DNA from: CAG-390 sp964522215
GTDB lineage: Bacteria; Bacillota; Clostridia; Oscillospirales; CAG-272
Length of the DNA: 64,000 nucleotides
Assembly: GCA_964522215.1 (NCBI GenBank)
Contig: CAZFVR010000006.1
Span: 1-64,000, forward strand
Direction: 5' to 3'
The notes under the pieces are model-generated. The model ran no database searches and was not told where the DNA came from. It was given only the letters and a program-made list of their open reading frames with translations. Position 1 is the stretch's first letter, and every line of letters starts with the position of its first letter. Both the position numbers and the translations under genes were made by a program. Positions 26,055 through 34,691 of the stretch are shown here, one piece after another.

Positions 26055-26083
26055 TTGCATTTTTTCGCAATGTGTGATACAAT
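26055..26083 (+). promoter_or_regulatory. Promoter of solute-binding protein 2
   Basis: TTGCAT (26055-26060), a 17-bp spacer and TACAAT (26078-26083). The inverted pair TTGC...GCAA (26055-26070) overlaps the -35 box. Confidence 0.75.
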
Positions 26084-26134
26084 AATGCTACGCTTTATTT
26101 TTCAAAAGTACGCAAGGAGGACTCGGTACAATCA

Positions 26135-27619
26135 ATGAAAAAAATGAAGATCAAGCACATTATAGCCATGATCAGCGCGATATTTATCCTGCTGACAGCC
26201 ATGACAGGATGTGCCAACACACCCACAAACGATCCTGAGGATTCTACCCCGGCTCCCGCCACTACAGATCCCAAGGAAGAGCCGGAAACCTTTGATCCGT
26301 TTGCGCATCTTGGCGACACCGACGAGTACCGCGACAGCGAATTTTGCATTCTTAACGGATGCACCGCATCCTGGTTCACCCGTAACTCGGTGATCTCCGA
26401 TGATGTTGACGGCGAGCCGATAAGCTACGCCATTGCAAGGCGTAACGCACGCGTACTTGAAAAGTACGGCGTAAAGCTTACCGAGATCTCCGATCCCGAC
26501 TATCAAAACTCGGTAGACAAAGCTGTTTCCACCAACACACTTTACTTTGACGTTGCCATGATCACCCTCATGCACGTCTACCCAATGGCACAGCGCCACC
26601 TGTTTTTTGACTACAACCAGATAGAGAGCGTTGATCTTACCCAGCCTTGGTGGGATCAAAACGCAGTTGAAGACCTCTCTGTCGCCGGCAAGCTTTATTT
26701 CTGCACGGGTTCCTTTGATATCACCCGCTTTGACAGCATTCGCTGCTTGGCATTTAACAAGGACCTGCTCAACACCCTGTCCCTTGAAAGTCCTTACGAT
26801 CTTGTTGACAACGGCAAGTGGACCATTGATAAGTTCATCGAGCTTGCCAGCGCCGCAAAGGTAGACTACGGCAACGACAACAGATTCACAGATGAGGATA
26901 CATACGGTCTGGCATCCTACGACGATGTTATAAGCGATATCTTTATGGCAGGCTGCGGTATCAAATACCTTGACAAAAACGCAGATGACGAGATAGTTTA
27001 CGATCTTAACATGGAGCTGGTCGATGATATTGCCGCCAAGGTGCGCAAGATCATGCACGAGCCCGGCTTTACCTTCAACACCCGTGACGACTTCCAAAAG
27101 AACTACTGCCGCGGCAAGGGCACGAGAATACTTGAGGATCTTTTGGTCGAGGGCAGAACTCTCTTCTACTCCGAGTGCCTTGCAAACACCCGCTACTTCC
27201 GCGAGTCCAGCATCAACTACGGTATAGTTCCCCCGCCCAAGTATGATGAAACACAGCAGCGCTACTACTCCATCATGATCAACCCCTTTGTATATTGCAT
27301 TCCCTCCTGCATCGCAGATGCAGAGCGCACGGGCTTTTTGATGGATGCCTACATGGCCGCATCGCATGACACTGTTGTTCCCGCTTACTATGACATCACA
27401 CTGGTAGGTAAGATCGCACGCGACCCCGAGACGGTAAGAATGCTTGGTATCGTTTTTGATAGCCTTTCTTATAACATCCACATCTCCAGCGTTACGGTGC
27501 GTTCCTCCATCCTTACCTCTATTAAGAATGATGTTGCAAGCGTTTCCACAGCGCTTAAGCGTTATAAAAACATCATCCCCAACAACCTGAAAAAGGTCAA
27601 CGACGATATAAAGGGCTAA
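26135..27619 (+). CDS. Orphan extracellular solute-binding lipoprotein (paralogue 2)
   Basis: A 494-residue lipoprotein (lipobox Cys26 'TAMTGC') followed by a Thr/Pro/Asp/Glu linker and the two-lobed binding fold shared with the proteins at 4384 and 27754. Shared landmarks are 'CILNG', 'IARRN', 'QPWWDQNAVEDL', 'AFNKDLLNTL' and 'NGKWTIDKFIELA'. It lacks the full 'DxDGNxxVxxGDT' loop ('GNDNRFTDEDTYGL' instead). It is transcribed alone from its own promoter to a strong terminator, and no permease or ATPase is adjacent. It may serve a distant promiscuous transporter or simply bind glycans at the surface. Confidence 0.82.
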   Translation: MKKMKIKHIIAMISAIFILLTAMTGCANTPTNDPEDSTPAPATTDPKEEPETFDPFAHLGDTDEYRDSEFCILNGCTASWFTRNSVISDDVDGEPISYAIARRNARVLEKYGVKLTEISDPDYQNSVDKAVSTNTLYFDVAMITLMHVYPMAQRHLFFDYNQIESVDLTQPWWDQNAVEDLSVAGKLYFCTGSFDITRFDSIRCLAFNKDLLNTLSLESPYDLVDNGKWTIDKFIELASAAKVDYGNDNRFTDEDTYGLASYDDVISDIFMAGCGIKYLDKNADDEIVYDLNMELVDDIAAKVRKIMHEPGFTFNTRDDFQKNYCRGKGTRILEDLLVEGRTLFYSECLANTRYFRESSINYGIVPPPKYDETQQRYYSIMINPFVYCIPSCIADAERTGFLMDAYMAASHDTVVPAYYDITLVGKIARDPETVRMLGIVFDSLSYNIHISSVTVRSSILTSIKNDVASVSTALKRYKNIIPNNLKKVNDDIKG

Positions 27620-27638
27620 GCCTATATTAAAATAATAA

Positions 27639-27682
27639 CGTCCTCCGCCTGACAGCCGTGCTGTTAGGCGGAGGACGCTTTT
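27639..27682. terminator. Terminator of solute-binding protein 2
   Basis: CGTCCTCCGCCT (27639-27650) pairs with AGGCGGAGGACG (27666-27677), followed by CTTTT. A-rich sequence on the other side makes it potentially bidirectional. Confidence 0.85.
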
Positions 27683-27691
27683 AAAGAAGAC

Positions 27692-27726
27692 CCACGGTAT
27701 GCTGCCAAAGGAGCGGCATACCGTGG
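27692..27726 (-). terminator. Hairpin downstream of solute-binding protein 3
   Basis: CCACGGTATGC (27692-27702) and GCATACCGTGG (27716-27726) are perfect arms just beyond the stop of the minus-strand gene. The following minus-strand sequence is only moderately T-rich. Confidence 0.65.
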
Positions 27727-27753
27727 TCGTTTATGTAATCTAAGCTTAAAAGC

Positions 27754-29262
27754 TTATCCTGCCTGCTTTTCCTGAAGCTTGCGGATATTACTCTGAAGCT
27801 TTTCAAGCGAGTCAGTCACAGGCCTTGCCATGGACTTAAACTTGGAGGCTGTGCTGTCTATCTGACTGGTAACGATGTTTCTGGGGGTCTGGTGAACACT
27901 GTTCAGGCTCTTGGTGTAGATAACGCCGGCATCGATATAAACGCCATCGTAGATCTTATCAAGCATATCCCAAGATGCGCTGTCCTGCATGTATTTGGAC
28001 TTAAGAGCAACGTTGTAGTACACGGGAACAACGATCTGAGAGCTCGACCACGCCATATACTCAAGCACCGCGCCAAGCATTTCGGCACGCGCATCATCAA
28101 CAGGTGTGCAGATGCCGAATGCGGTGAACTGGTCGTGCAGGAAGGTGTAGTAATCGGTCTGGTTCTCGTCAAGCTTGGGCATGGGGATAACACCGTACTT
28201 GCTGGTCATATTGCGCAGATACTCACCCTCGGATGCGCAAAGACGAAGGGTAGCGGTGAGTGCCATATCGCTTGCAAAGTACTTTGAGATAGCATCGTGA
28301 CGGGCTGTATCTCCGCCGGAATCGATGACATAGGAGTTTGCATCATAGAACAGAGATGTTACCTTGCGCAATGTGGTTGCAAGTCTGTCAACATCAACAG
28401 AGTATACATACCAGTTATCGGAATCCTTTGTAAGGATGGGGTTCTTACAGCTGGACCAATAGGGATCGATATATGAGAGCGTGGCTGTGATAAGTCCCAC
28501 AGTATCGCCATCGTTTACGGCGTTATTTCCATCACTATCGCTGTAGTAATCCTTACCAAGGCGGATCTGATAATCAAGTGTCCACTGACCATCGTTTACA
28601 ACATCAAAGAGCGACTTCTCTTTGTAGGTCTCAAGCAGGTCACGGTTAAAGAAGGTGACGAACATGAGCCTGTAGAGCGCCAAGGATGCCGCACCGGTGC
28701 ACATATACTGCGAGTTGCCGATGGATGCCGCATCGTTAAAGCCCTGTGACCAATAGGGCTGCGAAAGGTCAAGGTACTCAAGATCGGTCAGATTGCGGAG
28801 TATGCCCTCGGCGGTATACATGATGGTTGAATAGCAGCTGTTGGCGATGATATCATAGCGGTGCTCGCTGGTAGAAACAGCGGCCTTGAGTGCATCGGTT
28901 ACAGCATACTGGTTGCCTGTTATCTTTTCGCTTACTATCTTTATGCCAAGTCTTTCCTCCATGGAACTGTTGCGGCGGGAGATGGCAGAATGCAGCATAT
29001 CGCCGTCATCCTCATCCACGCTTATCTCGTCCTTAACATAGTCAAAATCACGATTGACAATGACCACACTCTCGCCGGGATAGGAAAGATCCTGCGGGAG
29101 ACCGTCTGTTACAGGTGCCTCGGTGCTCTCGGCTGACCCGCCAAGCGTTGTGTCGGCTGCAGGTGGAGTGGTGGTATCATCACCATTGCCTCTTTGCGCA
29201 CACGCGGAAAGTGAGAGGAGGAGCATCAAAAGCGCACATACTAAACTGATAATTCTCTTCAT
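27754..29262 (-). CDS. Orphan extracellular solute-binding lipoprotein (paralogue 3)
   Basis: A 502-residue lipoprotein (lipobox Cys21 'LSLSAC') and paralogue of the proteins at 4384 and 26135. It has 'VIVNRDF', 'ISRRN', 'LSQPYWSQGFNDA', 'FFNRDLLETY', 'NDGQWTLDYQI' and the Ca-loop-like 'SDSDGNNAVNDGDTVGL'. It converges with paralogue 2 and has its own promoter. The start is odd: the only good ribosome site (AGAAAGGA) is 28 bases from the ATG, with a perfect 8-bp hairpin in between. It has no transporter partner. Confidence 0.82.
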   Translation of the reverse strand: MKRIISLVCALLMLLLSLSACAQRGNGDDTTTPPAADTTLGGSAESTEAPVTDGLPQDLSYPGESVVIVNRDFDYVKDEISVDEDDGDMLHSAISRRNSSMEERLGIKIVSEKITGNQYAVTDALKAAVSTSEHRYDIIANSCYSTIMYTAEGILRNLTDLEYLDLSQPYWSQGFNDAASIGNSQYMCTGAASLALYRLMFVTFFNRDLLETYKEKSLFDVVNDGQWTLDYQIRLGKDYYSDSDGNNAVNDGDTVGLITATLSYIDPYWSSCKNPILTKDSDNWYVYSVDVDRLATTLRKVTSLFYDANSYVIDSGGDTARHDAISKYFASDMALTATLRLCASEGEYLRNMTSKYGVIPMPKLDENQTDYYTFLHDQFTAFGICTPVDDARAEMLGAVLEYMAWSSSQIVVPVYYNVALKSKYMQDSASWDMLDKIYDGVYIDAGVIYTKSLNSVHQTPRNIVTSQIDSTASKFKSMARPVTDSLEKLQSNIRKLQEKQAG

Positions 29263-29271
29263 TTTTTGTAT

Positions 29272-29298
29272 TAACTTTGTTTTACAAAGTTCCTTTCT
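29272..29298 (-). promoter_or_regulatory. Hairpin between ribosome site and start codon of solute-binding protein 3
   Basis: On the minus strand AGAAAGGA is followed at once by AACTTTGT-AAA-ACAAAGTT and then 10 bases to ATG. If the hairpin folds, the distance between the ribosome site and ATG shrinks from 28 to about 10 bases, the normal spacing. Confidence 0.6.
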
Positions 29299-29311
29299 GT
29301 GTGATGTTTAT

Positions 29312-29340
29312 ATTATATCATACTTCAACCGAAAAAGCAA
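29312..29340 (-). promoter_or_regulatory. Promoter of solute-binding protein 3
   Basis: Minus strand: TTGCTT (29340-29335), a 17-bp spacer and TATAAT (29317-29312). Confidence 0.75.
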
Positions 29341-29424
29341 TAGCAAAAAGCAACCTTGCGTGTGAGTAAATAAAAGTTTACATGCCGCAGCGCGGCGGCA
29401 GCAAAAAAGTTTTACCAAGCACAA

Positions 29425-29459
29425 AAAAAGGATGCCGCCGCAGGGCGTGCATCCTTTTT
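29425..29459 (-). terminator. Terminator of the nusA-infB operon
   Basis: AAAAAGGATGC (29425-29435) and GCATCCTTTTT (29449-29459) give a symmetric hairpin. T-runs are present on both strands, so it also works for any plus-strand transcript. Confidence 0.85.
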
Positions 29460-29496
29460 GATCTTTTCAACTTTAGATCTTTTGATCCTTCGCTTT

Positions 29497-29919
29497 TTAT
29501 TTTGTTCCCGCAAGCTCGGGCGTATTCAGCGCGGCGCGCAGGACGATGCGATCGTTTTCATGCACCAAGCAACGCTCGGCACGGTCAAGGCGTACCCACT
29601 CAACGTCGGCTATCTCTCCCTCACGGGCGGAGACGGTCTCGCAATCGGTAAACGCCAAAAAGTACACGACCTCTTTATCCACCCCTGGGGCGGGACGGTA
29701 ATTTACCGTTTTGCGGAAAGCGGAGGTTATCTTGATCCTGACCGAGGTCTCCTCAAAGACCTCGCGCTCGGCGGTCATCAGCTCGGTCTCCCCCACCTCA
29801 ACGTGACCCTTGGGAAAGGAACGATTGCCGCCGTGCCGCTGACGGATCATTAAGATATAGCGTTTTCCATCCTTGGCGCGGCGCACCACAAGTGCGCCGC
29901 ATGATTTCTCATGGATCAT
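29497..29919 (-). CDS. Nudix hydrolase, Ap4A-pyrophosphatase-like
   Basis: A 140-residue Nudix protein with the box 'GHVEVGETELMTAEREVFEET' (GX5EX7REUXEE), opened by 'KSCGALVV' and 'YILMIRQRHGGNRSFPKG'. The early Phe-Pro-Lys-Gly-His context is typical of diadenosine-tetraphosphate hydrolases and house-cleaning NTP enzymes. It follows infB by one base, so it is the last gene of the operon, in the place where rbfA normally lies. Confidence 0.85.
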   Translation of the reverse strand: MIHEKSCGALVVRRAKDGKRYILMIRQRHGGNRSFPKGHVEVGETELMTAEREVFEETSVRIKITSAFRKTVNYRPAPGVDKEVVYFLAFTDCETVSAREGEIADVEWVRLDRAERCLVHENDRIVLRAALNTPELAGTK

Positions 29920-29920
29920 A

Positions 29921-32683
29921 TCACTCAGGTCTGACCTCTTCCATCACGAACGCCTCAAGAACGTCACCCGGCTTAAGATCGTTAAACTTTTCAAGTCCAA
30001 CACCGCACTCGTAGCCCTGTGCTACCTCGCGCACGTCATCCTTAAAGCGGCGCAGAGATGCGATCTTATCCTCAAACACCACAACACCGTCACGCACAAC
30101 GCGTATCTGCGCCGAGCGGGTGATCTTGCCGTCCTGGATATAAGAGCCTGCGATAAAGCCGACATTCGGCACGTGAATGACCTGTCTGACCTCGGCATGA
30201 CCCAGCAGATTCTCGCGGAACTTGGGGGCAAGCATACCCTTCATGGCCGCGGTGATCTCGTCTATGCAATCGTAAATTACGCGGTAGGTGCGAACATCAA
30301 CGCCCTGGCGCTCGGCGGAGTCGATAGCCGATTTATCCGGGCGCACGTTAAAGCCTACGATGATGGCGTTGGAGGCGGCGGCGAACATAACGTCGCCCTC
30401 GGTGATGCCGCCCGCGGCGGAGTGGATAACGCGTACCTTGACCTCGTCGTTGGAGATCTTCTCCAGCGACTGCTTAACGGCCTCGGCAGATCCGCCAACG
30501 TCTGCCTTAACGATGATGTTGAGCTCCTTAACGCCCTCGGATATCTGCGCAAAGAGATCGTTAAGATTTGCGCGGCTGTTGGCCTTAAAGGTATCCTCCT
30601 TGGCCTTGGCGCGGCGGCGCTCGGCCAGCTCGCGAGCCATTCTTTCATTCTCAACGGCGTTGAACTCGTCACCGGCGGCGGGAAGATCGGCAAGACCGAT
30701 TATCTCAACAGGCATTGAGGGGGTAGCGGCCTTAACGGTGCGACCTGCGTAGTCTGTCATGGCTCTTACACGACCGACCGATGTGCCGGCAATAACTATA
30801 TCGCCGTTGTGGAGAGTACCGTTTTGTACCAAAACGGTCGCCACGGGACCACGTCCCTTATCAAGCTTGGATTCGATTATAATACCCTTTGCGCGGCGGT
30901 TGGGGTTGGCTTTGTATTCCTTGACCTCGGCAATGAGGAGGATATCCTCAAGCAGGTCATCAATACCCTGCCGCTTAAGTGCAGAGACCGGAACGCACAT
31001 AACATCGCCGCCCCACTCCTCGGGAACGAGCTCGTATTTTGTAAGCTCCTGCTTTACCGCATCCGGGTTGGCACTGGGCTTATCCATCTTGTTGATGGCA
31101 ACTATTATATCAACGCCCGCGGCCTTTGCATGGTTGATGGCCTCAACGGTCTGCGGCATGATACCGTCATCCGCCGCCACAACAAGTATGGCAATATCGG
31201 TAGCCATAGCTCCGCGTGCGCGCATTGCGGTAAACGCCTCGTGTCCGGGGGTATCAAGGAAGGTTATATCCTTACCGCCTATGCGAACACGATAAGCACC
31301 TATATGCTGCGTAATGCCGCCCGCCTCACCGGCAGTGACATGTGTGTTCCTGATAGCATCGAGCAGTGAGGTCTTGCCGTGGTCAACGTGACCCATAACG
31401 CAAACGACGGGTGCACGCTCACAAAGATCCTCATCGCGATCCTCACTCTCATCAAAAAGGCGATCCTCGATGGATGTTACTATCTCGCGTGTGACCTCCG
31501 CACCCAGCTCCTCAGCCACCAGTGCGGCGGTATCATAGTCTACCACCTGGTTGACGGTCGCCATAACTCCCATCATCATAAGGCGCTTGATGACCTCTGC
31601 AGCTGTTGCCTTAAGGCGCTGTGCAAGTTCGCCAACGGTTATCTCATCCGGGATGGTTGCACGTACCGGCTGTTTTTTGATAGGCTGTGCAGCGGGTGCC
31701 GGTGCGCCGCGCCTGTTATCGCGGCGGCGATCACGGTCGCGCCCCGACTGCTGTTGACGTCCCGCGCCCTGCGCTCCGCCCTTGCCGCCGGCTGTGCGGC
31801 CGGCCTGCTGCTGCGGCTGCTGCGGTGCACTGCCGGAACGCTGTGCGCGCTGTCCCTGCTGTGTGCGGGGACGACCCTGTCCCGCCTCGCCGGACTGCAC
31901 CTGCTTTTTGACCTTTTGCGAGCCGCCCTTTATATCCTTTACGGTATCCGGAACGAAATTGTCGAGTCTGTCATCATATTTTGAAAGGTCAACGGCATCT
32001 CCGCTCGTTCCTCTGGTATCCACAACGCGGGTGCCGGCGTTTTTGTTTACCGTCACCGTCTCTTTGTTGCCGTCCGATGCCGCCGAGCCGATAGCAAGCC
32101 CCGACTGTTTTTGTGCGCGGCTCTTTTGCTCCTGCGGGCGATCGTTCTTTTTTTGCTGGCTCTGCTGTGCGTTTGCCTGCCCGGCCTTTTTAAGACGATC
32201 CTCAAATCTCTCGCCTGCCGTGCGAGCCGGGCTCTGCTGCGCAGGCTTGGCAGGCTGAGCGGGCTGCGACGGCTTTGCGGGCTTTGGCTCCGCTTTTGCC
32301 TCTGCTTTGTTATCGGGCTTGGCATCATTCTTTGTCTTTGCTTTGGCCTCTGCCTTTGCTTCGCTTTCGGCCTCAGGCTTGGCGGCAGCTGTCGCCTCCC
32401 CGACCTTTGCCCCCTCTCCCGCAGGCTTTTGAGCCTCCTCCGCTTTTTTGGCCTCTGCGGATCTCGGTGAGGGAATATATGTCACGCCGTCAATGTAATC
32501 CTCTATATTATCTATTTGATTTTCGCGGGTCAGCTTTTCCAAAAACAGATCAAGCTCAAAGGGTTCAAGCGCCTTTTGAGTTTTGACCTCTATTCCCGCC
32601 TCCGCAAACAGATCGGTCACTTCCTTTGTCTTAAGACCAAGATCCTTTGCCAGTTGATTTACCTTTACCTGTGCTGTTGCCAT
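29921..32683 (-). CDS. infB: Translation initiation factor IF-2
   Basis: A 920-residue GTPase that delivers initiator tRNA to the 30S subunit. Residues 1-55 are an IF2_N motif. Residues 60-345 are a low-complexity Ala/Lys/Glu then Gln/Arg/Gly-rich linker. A second N-domain follows at about 350. The G domain starts near residue 428 with 'GHVDHGKTSLLDAI', 'DTPGHEAFTAMRARG' and 'NKMDKP'. The C-terminal beta-barrels end with 'GYECGVGLEKFNDLKPGD'. The linker is unusually long and rich in Q and K/E. Confidence 0.97.
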   Translation of the reverse strand: MATAQVKVNQLAKDLGLKTKEVTDLFAEAGIEVKTQKALEPFELDLFLEKLTRENQIDNIEDYIDGVTYIPSPRSAEAKKAEEAQKPAGEGAKVGEATAAAKPEAESEAKAEAKAKTKNDAKPDNKAEAKAEPKPAKPSQPAQPAKPAQQSPARTAGERFEDRLKKAGQANAQQSQQKKNDRPQEQKSRAQKQSGLAIGSAASDGNKETVTVNKNAGTRVVDTRGTSGDAVDLSKYDDRLDNFVPDTVKDIKGGSQKVKKQVQSGEAGQGRPRTQQGQRAQRSGSAPQQPQQQAGRTAGGKGGAQGAGRQQQSGRDRDRRRDNRRGAPAPAAQPIKKQPVRATIPDEITVGELAQRLKATAAEVIKRLMMMGVMATVNQVVDYDTAALVAEELGAEVTREIVTSIEDRLFDESEDRDEDLCERAPVVCVMGHVDHGKTSLLDAIRNTHVTAGEAGGITQHIGAYRVRIGGKDITFLDTPGHEAFTAMRARGAMATDIAILVVAADDGIMPQTVEAINHAKAAGVDIIVAINKMDKPSANPDAVKQELTKYELVPEEWGGDVMCVPVSALKRQGIDDLLEDILLIAEVKEYKANPNRRAKGIIIESKLDKGRGPVATVLVQNGTLHNGDIVIAGTSVGRVRAMTDYAGRTVKAATPSMPVEIIGLADLPAAGDEFNAVENERMARELAERRRAKAKEDTFKANSRANLNDLFAQISEGVKELNIIVKADVGGSAEAVKQSLEKISNDEVKVRVIHSAAGGITEGDVMFAAASNAIIVGFNVRPDKSAIDSAERQGVDVRTYRVIYDCIDEITAAMKGMLAPKFRENLLGHAEVRQVIHVPNVGFIAGSYIQDGKITRSAQIRVVRDGVVVFEDKIASLRRFKDDVREVAQGYECGVGLEKFNDLKPGDVLEAFVMEEVRPE

Positions 32684-32712
32684 ATTCCATCATCCTCCTT
32701 GGGTTGGGGTTT

Positions 32713-33144
32713 TCAGATACCGAGCGGGTGTACCGCTTTTTCTATCATTTTGACCATCGATGCGTCGGTGATAGCCACCGCCGCCGTTATGCCGCCTCTG
32801 CCTACCGCAGCTGCAAGCTCCTCTCCCGTACACGGGAGCACCACAAGCCTGACACCGTAGTATGCGCACCTGTCACGCAGGCGCTTTGCCGTATTTTGCG
32901 AAGCATCGCCGACGGATATCACCAGCTTTGCCACACCGGACTTAAGCGCATCACACACAAGCTCGGTACCAAGCACCACCTTGCGTGCGCGAACGCACAG
33001 CCCTATATTTCCAAGACATCGTGCCACTATTCCCTTTTCGACCTCGGGCGTGAGCGACGCGACCTCGTTTACAGCTTTAGATTTATTTGATCCGATCTTT
33101 TCGGCCTTTTTTTGCATACTCTGCTCTTTAGTATCCTTTTCCAT
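32713..33144 (-). CDS. L7Ae/L30e-family RNA-binding protein (YlxQ-like)
   Basis: A 143-residue protein whose residues about 40-140 are an L7Ae-type kink-turn-binding fold: 'CLGNIGLCVRARKVVLGTELVCDALKSGVAKLVISVGDAS' and 'KRLRDRCAYYGV'. The basic N-terminal 35 residues are an extension of uncertain value; an internal start is possible. The position between ylxR and infB is that of ylxQ in Firmicutes. It probably binds rRNA or another structured RNA. Confidence 0.85.
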   Translation of the reverse strand: MEKDTKEQSMQKKAEKIGSNKSKAVNEVASLTPEVEKGIVARCLGNIGLCVRARKVVLGTELVCDALKSGVAKLVISVGDASQNTAKRLRDRCAYYGVRLVVLPCTGEELAAAVGRGGITAAVAITDASMVKMIEKAVHPLGI

Positions 33145-33182
33145 TCTTCGCTTTTTAAGACCTCACTGCCGCAGCCGCGACA

Positions 33183-33488
33183 TCACTTGTCCAAGCCAAG
33201 CTCGGCAGCAAGTGCCTCCCAGACCTCGGCGGGTATATCGATGCCAAGGTTCGATTCGGCGCGGCGGTTTTTGCGCACCCTTGCCAGGCACGCGGCATTG
33301 GGGCAGATATACGCTCCCCTGCCCGACTTTTTGCCGGTCTTATCTATAGATACCGTGCCGTCCGGCGCGCGGACTATCCTGCACAGCTCACCCTTTGGCC
33401 TGTGCTCACCGCAGCCGAGACATTGGCGCTCCGGTATCTTTTTTGTCTTTTTTGTTTGATTTTGCGCCTGTGCGCCGTCAGATCTCAT
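33183..33488 (-). CDS. YlxR family RNA-binding protein (DUF448)
   Basis: A 101-residue basic protein with the YlxR signature: 'RQCLGCGEHRPKGELCRIVRAPDGTVSID', 'GKKSGRGAYICPNAACLARVRKN'. It lies between nusA and the L7Ae-like gene as in other Firmicutes. Family members bind RNA and have been linked to RNase P. The N-terminal 17 residues ('RSDGAQAQNQTKKTKK') are a polar extension. Confidence 0.88.
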   Translation of the reverse strand: MRSDGAQAQNQTKKTKKIPERQCLGCGEHRPKGELCRIVRAPDGTVSIDKTGKKSGRGAYICPNAACLARVRKNRRAESNLGIDIPAEVWEALAAELGLDK

Positions 33489-33518
33489 GATCCATCAACC
33501 CTCAAGCCACAAAGACCG

Positions 33519-34544
33519 TCATTCGGTCTTAATATCTATCTTGCAGCCGGTAAGACGGGCAGCAAGTCTTGCGTTCTGTCCCTCACGGCCGATAGCAAGC
33601 GAGAGCTGCTCCGGCTTTACGACAACGTGAGCCGAGCGCTCGGCCGTCATCTCAACAGATTCAACTGCGGCGGGAGCAAGCGCGGCGGAGATATACTCCT
33701 CCGGCTTTTCGCTGTAATGGATAACATCTATCTTCTCGCCGCCAAGCTCGGCACACACACTGTTTATACGCATACCGTGGTTACCGATGCACGCGCCGAC
33801 GGGATCGACCTCCTCGTCACGCGACATGACGGCAAGCTTTGTACGAGAGCCGGCCTCACGTGCGATGCCCTTGATTATTACGGTGCCGTCAGTGATCTCG
33901 GGCACCTCAAGCTCGAACATGCGACATACAAAGCCGGGATGCACGCGGGAAAGAGTTACAAGCGGTCCGCGAGACTCGCGATTGACCTCAAGCACATAGA
34001 CCTTTATCTTTTGGCCTATCGTAAACTGCTCACCGGGGATCTGCTCGCCAACGGTCAGCACCGCACGGCCGGTTCCGGTATCTATAAGTACGTTACCGCT
34101 CTCATGGTCGATCTTCTCTACCGTGGCGGTTATTATCTCCTCGCGCTTCTTTTCGTAGGCCTCCTGCGCTATCTTGCGCTCGGCCTCACGCACGCCCTGA
34201 ATGATGACAGACTTTGCAGCCCCCGCAGAAAGACGGCGGAAGTTTTTGGTCTTAACTTCAAACTCAAGCACCTTACCAACGGTGGCGCGCTTGTTTATCT
34301 GGCGTGCCTCCTCAAGAGAGAGCTGTGTTTCGGGATCCTCGACCTCCGCCACGACCTCCTTTTGCTGGTACACCTTAACGTCCTTTTTGGCCTCGTCTAT
34401 AAGAATGCGAACATTTGTGTTGTTGCCGTACTCCTTTTTGTAAGCCGCAACCAAAGCCGCCTCTATCTTTTCAAGCATATACTCCTTGGGTATGCCCTTT
34501 TCCTTTTCAAGCAGGTCAAGGGCGGTGAAAAATTCTGTATTCAT
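33519..34544 (-). CDS. nusA: Transcription termination/antitermination factor NusA
   Basis: A 341-residue protein from ATG at 34544, which has AGAAAGGAAAG directly upstream; an in-frame extension to 34610 lacks a ribosome site. Domains in order are the N-terminal RNA-polymerase-binding part ('NTEFFTALDLLEKEKGI', 'YMLEKIEAALVAAYKKEYG'), S1 (about residues 133-200), and two KH domains ('GACIGNHGMRINSVCAELGGEKIDVI' and 'SLAIGREGQNARLAARLTGCKIDIKT'). It ends right after KH2, without the acidic C-terminal repeats of enterobacterial NusA. It binds nascent RNA and controls pausing. Confidence 0.96.
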   Translation of the reverse strand: MNTEFFTALDLLEKEKGIPKEYMLEKIEAALVAAYKKEYGNNTNVRILIDEAKKDVKVYQQKEVVAEVEDPETQLSLEEARQINKRATVGKVLEFEVKTKNFRRLSAGAAKSVIIQGVREAERKIAQEAYEKKREEIITATVEKIDHESGNVLIDTGTGRAVLTVGEQIPGEQFTIGQKIKVYVLEVNRESRGPLVTLSRVHPGFVCRMFELEVPEITDGTVIIKGIAREAGSRTKLAVMSRDEEVDPVGACIGNHGMRINSVCAELGGEKIDVIHYSEKPEEYISAALAPAAVESVEMTAERSAHVVVKPEQLSLAIGREGQNARLAARLTGCKIDIKTE

Positions 34545-34691
34545 TTGAGCTTTCCTTTCTCTGCTCGGCCAATGCCGAAGCACTTGCTTTCTTGCATTAC
34601 TGCATTTCATCGAGCTTATTGAGCTTGATAGAATTTATTTGGTTTAAACGAAATAATTACCGTATCGTTCAGTCTTGGTCCTCGGCGACCG

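Noticed and set aside
26132..27481. 449-codon minus-strand frame opposite solute-binding protein 2
   Set aside because: It is the antisense shadow of a clear lipoprotein gene, with no ribosome site and no family resemblance.
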